Positions 36,814 to 46,223 are shown, counted from the stretch's first letter. The stretch is 64,000 bases of DNA from Candidatus Contendibacter sp. (GCA_029624765.1 JARSSO010000036.1:1-64000); one strand, 5' to 3'. Made by a program: numbers and translations. Notes: generated by a model not told the origin, from the sequence alone.

Positions 36814-38427
36814 ATGAAAGGCACGATGAAGCGCGTGGCGCTGGCGGTGGGAGTAGCGGTGGGCGGTCTGAGCCTGGCGCCGACGGCGGGGGCGGTGAGC
36901 GTGGCCGCCAACAACCTGGGGCAGGCGTTGATTTTCCCGTACTACACGGTGCGGGGGGGCTGGACCACGCTGTTTGGGGTGACCAACACCAGCAACCAGG
37001 TGGTGGCGGTGAAGGTACGGTTCCGGGAAGCGTACAACTCGCGGGACGTGTTCGACTTCAACCTCATCCTGTCGCCCTACGACCTGTGGACGGCGTGGGT
37101 GACGGACAGCCCGAACGGGCCGGTGATTCGGACCGAGGACAGCAGTTGCACGGTGGGCAATATCGTGGGGACGGGGGCGACGGGGGTGACGTTCCCGGCA
37201 CCGGTATCCTACGTGGGCGCGTTCGCCGACGGCGGGCCGACCACCGTGGACCGGATGCGCGAGGGCTACGTCGAGATGATCATGATGGGCGCCTCGCCGG
37301 GCACGCCCTCGGCGGTCTTCCCCCTGGCGGCCGGCGCGATTCACGGCAGCACCACCGGCACCCCGCCGGGTTGCGCCGCGCTGGTGTCGGCGTTCCAGAA
37401 TCCCGCCCTGCTGGGCAGTTACGGGGCCTGCCCGACCGGGACCAGCGCCGTTTCGGGCGTTTCGGGCACCCTGCGCGGGGAATTCTGTAACTACCCGAGT
37501 TATCTCACCACACCCCCCGGCGCGACCGCCCCGGTAGCCGTTCCCCTGAACCCGCTCAAGGGCACCTATGCCCTGGTCAACGGCGCCAAGGGCTTCAACG
37601 CGGTGGGGTTGCCGGTGGCGTTGCAGAACTTCCGCAACACTGGGGCGATGACCTTGCAGTTGGACAGCGTCGGGGCGGTGGCCTTCAACGATTCCTGGCA
37701 TGAGCCGTCCCTCTATTCGGCCACCTCGACGGGCTTCCAGTTTCTCCCGACTCTCGCCGCGACCGATCCGGGGGGCCTGCTGGGGAATACTGTCGCTGGC
37801 GATAGGGTCAGCGTAGCCTTCTTGCACACCAACGTGATCAACGAATGGTCACGGCGCTCCAACCCGGCGGCGGGCTGGGTGACGGCGACCGACTGGGTGC
37901 TGACCTTCCCGACCAAGAACCTCTTCGTCGACAACGATCCCGGCAATCGCTACGCCGGGCGTAACACCGGGCGCGGCAATGCTTCTGCTGCCACGTCGGG
38001 TAACGCAGCCGCGCCCTTCGCCCAGATGTTCGTGGACACAGCCCTGACCACGCCCGTCCGGCGCGGCTCGTCCTGCGACTCGATCAGCCTGAGCCTGTAC
38101 GACCGCGAGGAACGGCAGTCCTCGGGGCTGGGCTTCTCGCCGGGGGCCTCGCCGCAGTTGTGTTACGAAGCCAACGTGTTGACCTTCAACCAGGGCCTGA
38201 TCCTCAACTCGCCGATCGCGGGTAGCGTCAACTACACCGATCCCTTCCTGTTCGGCTGGATGAACATTGGCTTGACGACGATGAACGGCGGGTCACCAAA
38301 TTCGATTAATTTTGGCCTGCCGGTGGTGGGTTTCGCGATTACCTCGCGGGATGATTCGGTCACCGCCCTGCTGAGCGAAGCGGCGCTGTACGACCATTCG
38401 TATATCGGCGTAGGAACCTCACCCTGA
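36814..38427 (+). CDS. exported protein of unknown function, paralogue 1
   Basis: 537 aa. An N-terminal signal peptide (about residues 1-28: a basic start, then a hydrophobic run ending at PTAGA) targets the protein to the envelope. No known domain is recognised. Conserved stretches include NNLGQALIFPYYTVRGGW, FREAYNSRDVFDFNLILSPY and GLPVVGFAITSRDDS. Paired cysteines suggest disulfides. The first 220 residues are nearly identical to paralogues 2 and 3, while four later loops differ: after GEFCNY, before HTNVINEWS, after RYAGRN, and before GLPVVGF. It is the first of three tandem copies, each with its own leader and terminator. Confidence 0.8.
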   Translation: MKGTMKRVALAVGVAVGGLSLAPTAGAVSVAANNLGQALIFPYYTVRGGWTTLFGVTNTSNQVVAVKVRFREAYNSRDVFDFNLILSPYDLWTAWVTDSPNGPVIRTEDSSCTVGNIVGTGATGVTFPAPVSYVGAFADGGPTTVDRMREGYVEMIMMGASPGTPSAVFPLAAGAIHGSTTGTPPGCAALVSAFQNPALLGSYGACPTGTSAVSGVSGTLRGEFCNYPSYLTTPPGATAPVAVPLNPLKGTYALVNGAKGFNAVGLPVALQNFRNTGAMTLQLDSVGAVAFNDSWHEPSLYSATSTGFQFLPTLAATDPGGLLGNTVAGDRVSVAFLHTNVINEWSRRSNPAAGWVTATDWVLTFPTKNLFVDNDPGNRYAGRNTGRGNASAATSGNAAAPFAQMFVDTALTTPVRRGSSCDSISLSLYDREERQSSGLGFSPGASPQLCYEANVLTFNQGLILNSPIAGSVNYTDPFLFGWMNIGLTTMNGGSPNSINFGLPVVGFAITSRDDSVTALLSEAALYDHSYIGVGTSP

Positions 38428-38454
38428 TTGAATCAGCGTTGCCGTCCGATCCGA

Positions 38455-38480
38455 AGCCCGTGTTCCGACGCGGGCTTTTT
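38455..38480 (+). terminator. intrinsic terminator after paralogue 1
   Basis: AGCCCGTG and the arm GCGGGCT pair around a TTCCGAC loop, followed by five T. It lies 28 bases after the stop and is homologous to the terminators of the other two copies. Confidence 0.8.
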
Positions 38481-38600
38481 CGTGGCCCTGTCCTGAGGGT
38501 CAACAAATTGAGAATATTGAGGTATACTGACAACAGATTTGTTGATTCGATACAAATCGGAACCTATCCGTTTGACCGATTTTGAGGAGGGATTGACCCG

Positions 38601-40244
38601 ATGAAAGGCACGATGAAGCGCGTGGCGCTGGCGGTGGGAGTAGCGGTGGGCGGCTTGAGCCTGGCGCCGACGGCGGGGGCGGTGAGCGTGGCCGCTAATA
38701 ATTTGGGGCAGGCGTTGATTTTCCCCTACTACACGGTGCGGGGGGGCTGGACCACGCTGTTCGGGGTGACCAACACCAGCAGCCAGGTGGTGGCGGTGAA
38801 GGTACGGTTCCGGGAAGCGTACAACTCGCGGGACGTGTTCGACTTCAACCTCATCCTGTCGCCCTACGACCTGTGGACGGCGTGGGTGACGGACAGCCCG
38901 AACGGGCCGGTGATTCGGACCGAGGACAGCAGTTGCACGGTGGGCAATATCGTGGGGACGGGGGCGACGGGGGTGACGTTCCCGGCACCGGTATCCTACG
39001 TGGGCGCGTTCGCCGACGGCGGGCCGACCACCGTGGACCGGATGCGCGAGGGCTACGTCGAGATGATCATGATGGGCGCCTCGCCGGGCACGCCCTCGGC
39101 GGTCTTCCCCCTGGCGGCCGGCGCGATTCACGGCAGCACCACCGGCACCCCGCCGGGTTGCGCCGCGCTGGTGTCGGCGTTCCAGAATCCCGCCCTGCTG
39201 GGCAGTTACGGGGCCTGCCCGACCGGGACCAGCGCCGTTTCGGGCGTTTCGGGCACCCTGCGCGGGGAATTCTGCAACTACGCGACCTCGGATACTGCCG
39301 CGACGCTGCCGCTGCAACCGCTCAAGGGCACCTATGCCCTGGTCAACGGCGCCAAGGGCTTCAACGCGGTGGGCTTGCCGGTGGCGTTGCAGAACTTCCG
39401 CAACACCGGGGCGATGACCTTGCAGTTGGACAGCGTCGGGGCGGTGCCCTTCAACAACTCCTGGCACGAGCCGTCCCTCAATTCGGCGACTTCGAACGGC
39501 TTCCAGTTCGTTCCAGGGGTGGGCGCGACCGATCCAACCACCGTCACTGGCGGCGGCTCTGGCGCTACGGCGGTCAGCGCGGTAATCGCCCACACCAACG
39601 TGATCAACGAATGGTCGCGGCGCTCGAATCCGGCGGCCGGCTGGGTGACGGCGACCGACTGGGTATTGACCTTCCCGACCAAGAACTTCTTCGTCGACAA
39701 CGACCCCGGCAACCGCTACGCCGGGCGCAACGCGGGACGCACGAACTGCGCGGGTTCCGCTCCTTGCAACGTGTCCTCTCCCGCCAATGCCACGCCCTTC
39801 ACCCAGATGTTCGTGGACACGAGCTTGAGCACGCCGCTGCGGCGCGGTCAATCCTGCGATTCGATCAGCCTGACGCTGCGCGACCGCGAGGAGCGGGCCT
39901 CCTCGGGGCTGGGCTTCTCGCCGGGTGCCTCGCCCCAAGTGTGTTACGAAGCCAACGTGTTGACCTTCAACCAGGGCCTGATCCTGAACTCGCCGATCGC
40001 CGCCAGCGTCAACTACACCGATCCCTTCCTGTTCGGCTGGATGAATATCGGTTTAACTTCGTTGAGCAACGGGATACCTGATCCCGTGAATTATGGTCTG
40101 CCGGTGGTGGGTTTCGCGATCACTTCGCGGGACGATTCCGCCACCGCGCTGCTGAGCGAGGCGGCCCTGTACGATCATTCGTATTTGTCGACCATTGCCC
40201 CAACCATTACCGGCTATCCTGTTTATGGGCCACCAACGCCATAA
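38601..40244 (+). CDS. exported protein of unknown function, paralogue 2
   Basis: 547 aa, same architecture as its neighbours: signal peptide, a near-identical N-terminal 220 residues, then conserved blocks separated by variable loops. Differences from paralogue 1 include the loop after GEFCNY (ATSDTAATLPLQ), the loop before HTNVINEWS, the cysteine-containing loop TNCAGSAPCN, and a longer C-terminus ending GYPVYGPPTP. The loop after GEFCNY is shared with paralogue 3, so the copies are mosaics. The TTTTGAGGAGGG ribosome site precedes the ATG. Confidence 0.8.
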   Translation: MKGTMKRVALAVGVAVGGLSLAPTAGAVSVAANNLGQALIFPYYTVRGGWTTLFGVTNTSSQVVAVKVRFREAYNSRDVFDFNLILSPYDLWTAWVTDSPNGPVIRTEDSSCTVGNIVGTGATGVTFPAPVSYVGAFADGGPTTVDRMREGYVEMIMMGASPGTPSAVFPLAAGAIHGSTTGTPPGCAALVSAFQNPALLGSYGACPTGTSAVSGVSGTLRGEFCNYATSDTAATLPLQPLKGTYALVNGAKGFNAVGLPVALQNFRNTGAMTLQLDSVGAVPFNNSWHEPSLNSATSNGFQFVPGVGATDPTTVTGGGSGATAVSAVIAHTNVINEWSRRSNPAAGWVTATDWVLTFPTKNFFVDNDPGNRYAGRNAGRTNCAGSAPCNVSSPANATPFTQMFVDTSLSTPLRRGQSCDSISLTLRDREERASSGLGFSPGASPQVCYEANVLTFNQGLILNSPIAASVNYTDPFLFGWMNIGLTSLSNGIPDPVNYGLPVVGFAITSRDDSATALLSEAALYDHSYLSTIAPTITGYPVYGPPTP

Positions 40245-40303
40245 ACAGGCACTGCCCAAGGAAAACTCCGCGCTGATTTAATCGGCACGGTGGTTTAACT
40301 CCC

Positions 40304-40330
40304 AGCCCGCGTTTCGACGCGGGCTTTTTT
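40304..40330 (+). terminator. intrinsic terminator after paralogue 2
   Basis: A perfect 9-bp stem AGCCCGCGT/ACGCGGGCT with a TTCG tetraloop and six T. This is the best-formed member of the three terminators. Confidence 0.9.
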
Positions 40331-40445
40331 GTTGCTCTCTCTAAAAGTCGATAAGTTGAGAAAGTGAGGTATACTGACAACAGACTTGTTGCTCCGATAC
40401 CAATCGGAACCGATCCGTTGATGGACTTGAGAGGAGAGTAACCCG

Positions 40446-42062
40446 ATGACTGGCACGATGAAGCGCGTGGCGCTGGCGGTGGGAGTGACGCTGGGAGGCT
40501 TGAGCCTGGCGCCGACGGCGGGGGCGGTGAGCGTCTCGGCCAACAACCTGGGGCAGGCGTTGATTTTCCCGTACTACACGGTGCGGGGGGGCTGGACCAC
40601 GCTGTTTGGGGTGACCAACACCAGCAACCAGGTGGTGGCGGTGAAGGTACGGTTCCGGGAAGCGTACAACTCGCGGGACGTGTTCGACTTCAACCTCATC
40701 CTGTCGCCCTACGACCTGTGGACGGCGTGGGTGACGGACAGCCCGAACGGGCCGGTGATTCGGACCGAGGACAGCAGTTGCACGGTGGGCAATATCGTGG
40801 GGACGGGGGCGACGGGGGTGACGTTCCCGGCACCGGTATCCTACGTGGGCGCGTTCGCCGACGGCGGGCCGACCACCGTGGACCGGATGCGCGAGGGCTA
40901 CGTCGAGATGATCATGATGGGCGCCTCGCCGGGCACGCCCTCGGCGGTCTTCCCCCTGGCGGCCGGCGCGATTCACGGCAGCACCACCGGCACCCCGCCG
41001 GGTTGCGCCGCGCTGGTGTCGGCGTTCCAGAATCCCGCCCTGCTGGGCAGTTACGGGGCCTGCCCGACCGGGACCAGCGCCGTTTCGGGCGTTTCGGGCA
41101 CCCTGCGCGGGGAATTCTGCAACTACGCGACCTCGGATACTGCCGCGACGCTGCCGCTGCAACCGCTCAAGGGCACCTATGCCCTGGTCAACGGCGCCAA
41201 GGGCTTCAACGCGGTGGGGTTGCCGGTGGCGTTGCAGAACTTCCGCAACACTGGGGCGATGACCTTGCAGTTGGACAGCGTCGGGGCGGTGGCCTTCAAC
41301 GATTCCTGGCACGAGCCGTCCCTCAACTCGGCCACCGATACGGGCTACCAGTTCCTCCCGACCCCCACCGCGACCGATCCGGGGACGCTGACGATTATTA
41401 TCAACGGTGGCAATGGAGTCACCGGGGCTCTCATGCACACCAACGTGATCAACGAGTGGTCGCGGCGCTCCAATCCGGCGGCCGGTTGGGTGACGGCGAC
41501 CGACTGGGTGCTGACCTTCCCGACCAAGAACTTCTTCGTCGATAACGACCCCGGCAACCGCTACGCCGGGCGCAACACCGGACGTGGCAATGCGGCTTGC
41601 GCGGTGCCAGCTCCGGGTTGTGTTGGGCCGGGTCCCGCTGAACCTCTCCCCTTCACCCAGACATTCGTGGACACAAGCGTGAGCCCCGCTGTCCGGCGCG
41701 GTTCGTCCTGCGACGCGATCAGCCTGACCCTGCGCGACCGCGAGGAACGGGCGTCGGCGGGGCTGGGCTTCTCGCCGGGGGCCTCGCCGCAGTTGTGCTA
41801 CGAAGCCAACGTGCTGACCTTCAACCAGGGCCTGATTCTGAACTCGCCGATCGCCGGCAACGTTATCTACAACGACCCCTTCCTGTTCGGTTGGATGAAC
41901 ATCGGCTTGACGACGATGATCAACGGGTCACCATTGGGGACGAATCTTGGGTTACCGGTGGTAGGGTTTGCGATCACTTCGCGGGACGATTCCGCCACCG
42001 CCCTGCTGAGCGAAGCGGCCTTGTACGATCATTCGTATATCAGCTTTGGGAGTGGGAACTAA
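40446..42062 (+). CDS. exported protein of unknown function, paralogue 3
   Basis: 538 aa with a signal peptide. The N-terminal region is again almost identical at DNA level to the other two copies, the first codons differing slightly (MTGTMKRVALAVGVTLGG). The loop before HTNVINEWS is TLTIIINGGNGV, and the loop after RYAGRN holds two cysteines (ACAVPAPGCVG). It shares the ATSDTAATLPLQ loop with paralogue 2, but its leader (hairpin TCCGAT-ACCA-ATCGGA) with paralogue 1, which suggests repeated gene conversion in the cluster. Confidence 0.8.
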   Translation: MTGTMKRVALAVGVTLGGLSLAPTAGAVSVSANNLGQALIFPYYTVRGGWTTLFGVTNTSNQVVAVKVRFREAYNSRDVFDFNLILSPYDLWTAWVTDSPNGPVIRTEDSSCTVGNIVGTGATGVTFPAPVSYVGAFADGGPTTVDRMREGYVEMIMMGASPGTPSAVFPLAAGAIHGSTTGTPPGCAALVSAFQNPALLGSYGACPTGTSAVSGVSGTLRGEFCNYATSDTAATLPLQPLKGTYALVNGAKGFNAVGLPVALQNFRNTGAMTLQLDSVGAVAFNDSWHEPSLNSATDTGYQFLPTPTATDPGTLTIIINGGNGVTGALMHTNVINEWSRRSNPAAGWVTATDWVLTFPTKNFFVDNDPGNRYAGRNTGRGNAACAVPAPGCVGPGPAEPLPFTQTFVDTSVSPAVRRGSSCDAISLTLRDREERASAGLGFSPGASPQLCYEANVLTFNQGLILNSPIAGNVIYNDPFLFGWMNIGLTTMINGSPLGTNLGLPVVGFAITSRDDSATALLSEAALYDHSYISFGSGN

Positions 42063-42084
42063 TTTTAAGTTTCCATGGCTTTTT

Positions 42085-42101
42085 AGCCAGCGTCGCTGGC
42101 T
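42085..42101. repeat. short perfect palindrome (AGCCAGC-GTC-GCTGGCT)
   Basis: A 7-bp perfect stem with a 3-base loop between paralogue 3 and its main terminator. It lacks a T tract of its own. Confidence 0.6.
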
Positions 42102-42109
42102 AACCTCGG

Positions 42110-42136
42110 GCCCGCGTTCCGACGCGGGCTTTTTTG
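42110..42136 (+). terminator. intrinsic terminator after paralogue 3
   Basis: GCCCGCGT and ACGCGGGC form an 8-bp stem around TCCG, followed by a run of T. It is homologous to the terminators after paralogues 1 and 2. It also separates the family from the convergent ligase-like gene. Confidence 0.88.
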
Positions 42137-42175
42137 TGGCCTGATGAGATCAGGCGGGGGTGGCTGGCGGATTCC

Positions 42176-43612
42176 TCAGCACGCCCACTCATGCACGGGC
42201 GTTCCGCCTTGCTGCTGCTCCAGATAGGCTAGCATCAGTTGATTCAAATCCGGCCCATGGCGGGCGAGAAACCGCCGCTGCCAGTCGGCGCCGGTGCGGT
42301 CGCTCTCGACCCGCGCGGCGATCAGGTCCAGATAATCCGCCACGTCCGCCGCGTGGATGTCCAGCGCCCGCAGCCCGCGTCGGGCCAGCGGCAACAATTC
42401 CTCCAACAGCAGCCGCCGCAGCGGTAACCGCTGGCCGTTCAGCCACATCACTTCGGCTTGCAGTCCGTCGCGCGCCGCCGCGTAGAAATTGGCCCGGCAG
42501 TGACCAAATTCCAGCGTCGTGGCGATCGGCGTCGTCGCCCGCGCCAGTTGATGAATCAGACCGTAATACAACGCCGCGTTGGCGATGGTGTCGGGAATGC
42601 TGGGGCCGGCGGGCATCACCCGATGCTCGATGCGCAAGTGCGGCGTTCCGTCGGCCTCGAAGCCCAGCAACGGCCGGTTCCAGCGCCAGATGGTGCCGTT
42701 GTGCAGGCGCAAATGCGGCAATCGTTCGTCGGGTTCCGCGCTCAGGTCCACCGGCAGCAGGGGAGGATAGTGGGTCTGATTTTCCGCGAACAGTTCCAGC
42801 AGCGAATCCTGAACGTAACCGCAGCCGAAGGTGACCCGTTGATGGCTTGGGTCGTCGGCGCGCGTTCCGCCGGCCAGCGCCACGCCCTGTTCGAACAGGG
42901 GAATGCGGGTTTCCCGCCACAGCGTCTTGCCGAACAGCAGCGGCGAATTGGCGGCGACCGCTACCATCGGCGCCGACAGCGCCAGCGCGGCGTTGAAAAA
43001 CGCCGCCGCGTCGTGGGCCGTGACCTGCAAATGGGTCTGGAACGAGGTGGTGGCGGCTTCCAGCATCACGTCGGGATGCGTCAGACACAAGGTTTCAATC
43101 CCGTGAATGGCCAATTCCATCGGCCGGCCGCGCCGCCGCGACAGAATCTGGTCGTTGATGGCCCGGTAACGCTGCTGGTCCGACATGTGGTCCGGGCTCA
43201 GGTCCTGAGCCCGCAGGGTCGGCAGGATACCGACGAGCGCCACCGCCGCGTCCAGTTCGGCGGCCGTCCGCTGGCAACGTCGCCACAGGTCTTCCAAATT
43301 GGCGTGCATCCGCCGCAACACATCCTCGCGCAGGGGCAGGGGCGGGGTGTTGAGTTCGATGTTGAACACGCTCAGTTCCGGCACCACCAGCGGATCGGCC
43401 AGCCGCTCCAGAAAAACCCGGTTGAGCGGCGCGGGCTGGCCTTGGCGATCCACCAGCCAGGCTTCGATCTCGAAACCGGCGACGCCGCTCGTCGGCGCGA
43501 ATCGCCCGGTGCGAAACCATTCGCCCAAGGTCGCGGTTTCCTGACGCAACCGTGCCCGGAAGCGGCGGAAATCCTGACGGGTGAAAGTCGAGCGGGAAAT
43601 TTCCTGGCCCAT
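42176..43612 (-). CDS. glutamate-cysteine ligase-like protein (GCS2 family)
   Basis: 478 aa. The GCS2 signature segments are GFEIEAWLVD at the N-terminus, ELSVFNIELNTPP, the middle region SFQTHLQVTAHDAAAF and LRIEHRVMPAGPSIPD. Enzymes of this family form gamma-glutamyl or other carboxylate-amine bonds with ATP; gamma-glutamylcysteine for glutathione is the best-known product. The length is in the range of GCS2 ligases. Without a search I cannot separate a true GshA from a YbdK-type ligase. It faces away from the paralogue cluster and is followed by no partner gene. Confidence 0.7.
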   Translation of the reverse strand: MGQEISRSTFTRQDFRRFRARLRQETATLGEWFRTGRFAPTSGVAGFEIEAWLVDRQGQPAPLNRVFLERLADPLVVPELSVFNIELNTPPLPLREDVLRRMHANLEDLWRRCQRTAAELDAAVALVGILPTLRAQDLSPDHMSDQQRYRAINDQILSRRRGRPMELAIHGIETLCLTHPDVMLEAATTSFQTHLQVTAHDAAAFFNAALALSAPMVAVAANSPLLFGKTLWRETRIPLFEQGVALAGGTRADDPSHQRVTFGCGYVQDSLLELFAENQTHYPPLLPVDLSAEPDERLPHLRLHNGTIWRWNRPLLGFEADGTPHLRIEHRVMPAGPSIPDTIANAALYYGLIHQLARATTPIATTLEFGHCRANFYAAARDGLQAEVMWLNGQRLPLRRLLLEELLPLARRGLRALDIHAADVADYLDLIAARVESDRTGADWQRRFLARHGPDLNQLMLAYLEQQQGGTPVHEWAC

Positions 43613-43648
43613 GCGCGGTGTCTCCGGATGGCGGGATGCCTGGACGAA

Positions 43649-44896
43649 CTATAGCCGGTGACGCTCGTCGCGGAAGGCGAAACCGCGCAGCGGGATGTCC
43701 AGGTTCCGGGTCAGGGCGATGGCCTGAAACCGGTCGCCCATTTCGCCCGGCAGGGTCAGCAGTTTGACTTGGCGAACCTGTTCCAGGTAACGGACGGTAT
43801 CGGTGGGGCTTGAAATCCCCCCGGCTTCGCCACCCCCCTTTTCCAAAGGGGGGTTAGGGGGGATTTGATCGGCCAGCAACTCCATCAGGCCACAGCCGAA
43901 CAGGAAATGGTTCTGACAGGAATAGCCGGCGATCTCCAGTCCGGCGGCGCGGGCGGCGTCGGCCACGGCGGTGAAGTCCACGCTGGCGGTGATGTCCTGC
44001 AAGCCCGGCAAGATCAGCGGGTCGGCGTGAACCCGGTGACGGTAGTGACAGAGCAGGGTGCCGTCGACGCGTTCGGGGTGGTAATAGGCGCGGCGCGGAT
44101 AGCCGTAATCCACGAACAACAGGGCCCCCGCCACCAGCGGTTCGGCGATGGTTCGCAACCAGGCTGCCAGATGGGGAACATATTCGGAGCAGTAGTGCTC
44201 CGGTAAGCGCCAACCCAGTTCGGCCTCGATCCGGGCGACCGTGGTGGTCACCGCCGGGTCTTCCTCGCCCTCGGCCCAGTCCAAACCGGTTTCGGTCCAG
44301 ACCACCGTCAAGCGGCGCGGACCGCGCGCGGTGACGCGGAAGCGTTCGACCGGCAGCGCGTCCAGCACTTCGTTGCCAAGCACGACGCCCCGAAAACCGG
44401 GTTCCGGCGGCGCGTCCAGCCAGACCACCCGATCCAGCAACTCAGCCGCCCGGTCGGCCAGGGTTTGCCGCTGGCGCTGGCGCAGTTCGCCGCTCGGCTC
44501 CAGGATCGCATAGCGGCGCGGCAAGGTGTCCAGGGCGCGCAGTTCCAGCAGGATATCGGCGGCCATGACACCGGTGCCGGCGCCAAGTTCGAGGATTTCG
44601 CCCCCGCCGAGCGCACCCAGGACTTCCTGGCACTGGCGGGCCAGGCAGCGCGAGAACAGGGGCGACAGTTCCGGGGCGGTGACGAAATCGCCACCCGGAC
44701 CGAACTTGCGAGCACCGGCGCGGTAATAACCCAGGCCAGGCGCGTACAGGGCCAGGTCCATGAACCGGGAGAAAGAGATGGCTCCGCCGCCATCGTCGAT
44801 GGCGGCGCGAAGAACATCGAGCAACCGGGCGCTGTGCGCGGTGGCGGCGGGATCGGGCGCGGGCAGGGCGTTGAGCGAATCGGCGGGCGGGATCAT
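43649..44896 (-). CDS. MidA/NDUFAF7-type SAM-dependent methyltransferase
   Basis: 415 aa, COG1565 family. The SAM site is ILELGAGTGVMAADIL, and the family blocks FMDLALYAPGLGYYR, GDFVTAPELSPLFSRCLARQ and VLGNEVLDALPVERF are all present. Mitochondrial relatives methylate an arginine of a complex I subunit; bacterial targets are unknown. A palindromic repeat of about 54 bp is inserted in frame near residue 350 and encodes the PNPPLEKGG segment, in a region that is otherwise variable, so the enzyme is probably still functional. Confidence 0.88.
   Translation of the reverse strand: MIPPADSLNALPAPDPAATAHSARLLDVLRAAIDDGGGAISFSRFMDLALYAPGLGYYRAGARKFGPGGDFVTAPELSPLFSRCLARQCQEVLGALGGGEILELGAGTGVMAADILLELRALDTLPRRYAILEPSGELRQRQRQTLADRAAELLDRVVWLDAPPEPGFRGVVLGNEVLDALPVERFRVTARGPRRLTVVWTETGLDWAEGEEDPAVTTTVARIEAELGWRLPEHYCSEYVPHLAAWLRTIAEPLVAGALLFVDYGYPRRAYYHPERVDGTLLCHYRHRVHADPLILPGLQDITASVDFTAVADAARAAGLEIAGYSCQNHFLFGCGLMELLADQIPPNPPLEKGGGEAGGISSPTDTVRYLEQVRQVKLLTLPGEMGDRFQAIALTRNLDIPLRGFAFRDERHRL
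43813..43866. repeat. 54-bp palindromic repeat inside the MidA-type gene
   Basis: Outer arms AAATCCCCCC and GGGGGGATTT, inner arms CCCCCCTTT and AAAGGGGGG. The frame is kept and the minus strand reads through as NPPLEKGG. Repeats of this appearance are scattered in many bacterial genomes and often interrupt or extend coding frames. Confidence 0.88.
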
Positions 44897-45076
44897 GGGG
44901 ACGCGATGAACCGGAAACGGTGGAGAACGAGATAGCGTTTTATCACAGGCGCCGCCGGGTTGTCCGTTGTCGCAATCAGGGTGTTCATGGATGCAACCCG
45001 CGCCGCAATTCCGTTAGAATAATCAAGGTTCGTTTTAATCCCTTCTTCGCCCGTTTGGGCTTGCCGCCGCCTTCGA

Positions 45077-45778
45077 ATGAAAACGCCATTGATCGTCCTG
45101 TCGTTGCTGCTGTTTCCGTTCGCCCCGGTTCCCGCCAAGGCTCAACCGGGCTCCGCCCCTCAGCCCCCGACCGCCGTCTATGTCAGCGATACCGTGGAAA
45201 TACCGTTGCGCGCGGGCACTTCCAATCGCTACCGGGTGATCGGCGCGGTGCGGAGCGGTTCCCCGGTCGAGGTGCTGAAGGTGGACGCGGCCAAGGGCTA
45301 TACCCAGATCCGCACCCCTGCCGGCGCGAAGGGCTGGTTGCCCAGCGATCAACTCGGCTCCACGCCCAGCAGTCAGGAACAACTAGCCCAAACGCGCCAG
45401 GAGCTGGAGCAGTTGAAGGCGCGGCACTTTGACCTTCAGCAACACATGGACAGCATGGTCAGCAAGCCCGGCGCGGAAGCCAAGAGCTATCCCCAGCTTT
45501 ACGAGGAGTCCCTGCGGCTGCGCCAGCAACTGGCGTACTATCGCAAGGTGGCGGCTGAGACCGTGGCGATCGACGAGCGCAACAAGACCTTGCAGGAGCA
45601 GGCGGTGACCCTGGAGCGGGAATTGCAAATCGTCCAGCAGGAAAACCGGGCGCTGCGCAACGACAACGACAGCATTCGATTTTTGATGGGAGTGATGATC
45701 GTGGGCGCTTGCCTGTTGGTGGCGGTGATGATGCCGCGCATCCGCGAGCAGAAGCGGGCGCAGTGGAGCCGGCTGTAG
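45077..45778 (+). CDS. YgiM-like SH3-domain protein (TIGR04211 type)
   Basis: 233 aa. Signal peptide (about residues 1-22, ending PAKA), an SH3-like domain (about 33-95, VEIPLRAGTSNRYRVIG), a long coiled coil (about 95-195), and a C-terminal membrane helix (about 202-220) with a basic tail. This is the layout of YgiM, an envelope protein of unknown exact role. It is divergent from the MidA-type gene and convergent with folB. Confidence 0.88.
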   Translation: MKTPLIVLSLLLFPFAPVPAKAQPGSAPQPPTAVYVSDTVEIPLRAGTSNRYRVIGAVRSGSPVEVLKVDAAKGYTQIRTPAGAKGWLPSDQLGSTPSSQEQLAQTRQELEQLKARHFDLQQHMDSMVSKPGAEAKSYPQLYEESLRLRQQLAYYRKVAAETVAIDERNKTLQEQAVTLERELQIVQQENRALRNDNDSIRFLMGVMIVGACLLVAVMMPRIREQKRAQWSRL

Positions 45779-45784
45779 CGCCTC

Positions 45785-46147
45785 TCAGGCGGGATTCCGG
45801 CGGCCGCGCTCGATCGTGACGCCGACCTCGCCAGCCTCGCGCACCGCGCCGGGCTTACGCACGGTCAACCGCAACCAGAGCGCGGCAAATTCCCGCAATA
45901 CAAGATCGGCCATGCGCTCACCCAGAGTTTCGACCAACTGATAGTTGCTGGCGGCGGCGAACTCGACCAGCCGCCGCGTCACGGCCTGATAATCCAGGGT
46001 ATCGTCCAGGCGGTCGGACGCGGCCGCCGGGCGAATGTCGGTACCCAGCTCCAGGTCGAGGAGCAGGATTCGGCGCTGCTGGCGTTCGTGGGGATAAACG
46101 CCGATGAGGGTTTCGACCCGCAGGTCGCGAATGAAGATGATGTCCAT
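45785..46147 (-). CDS. folB: dihydroneopterin aldolase
   Basis: 120 aa, normal length. Converts 7,8-dihydroneopterin to 6-hydroxymethyl-dihydropterin in folate synthesis. The start IIFIRDLRVETLIGVYPHER and the segments LDYQAVTRRLVEFA and QLVETLGERMADLVL are typical, with the substrate Glu in the VETL region. It is transcribed divergently from plsY, a common gammaproteobacterial pairing. Confidence 0.95.
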   Translation of the reverse strand: MDIIFIRDLRVETLIGVYPHERQQRRILLLDLELGTDIRPAAASDRLDDTLDYQAVTRRLVEFAAASNYQLVETLGERMADLVLREFAALWLRLTVRKPGAVREAGEVGVTIERGRRNPA

Positions 46148-46223
46148 GACGGGGCTCCGCGCAATGGCTTATCTTAATGCAAAATCATCGTTTCAGTTCC
46201 AACCACCGGTGTTCTTGGCGGCG

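Noticed and set aside
36631..42100. Long open frames on the minus strand opposite the three paralogues (365-500 codons)
   Set aside because: They are antisense to clearly coding genes with signal peptides and leaders. They recur only because the DNA of the three copies is nearly identical, and their arginine/histidine-rich composition is typical of shadow frames in high-GC DNA.
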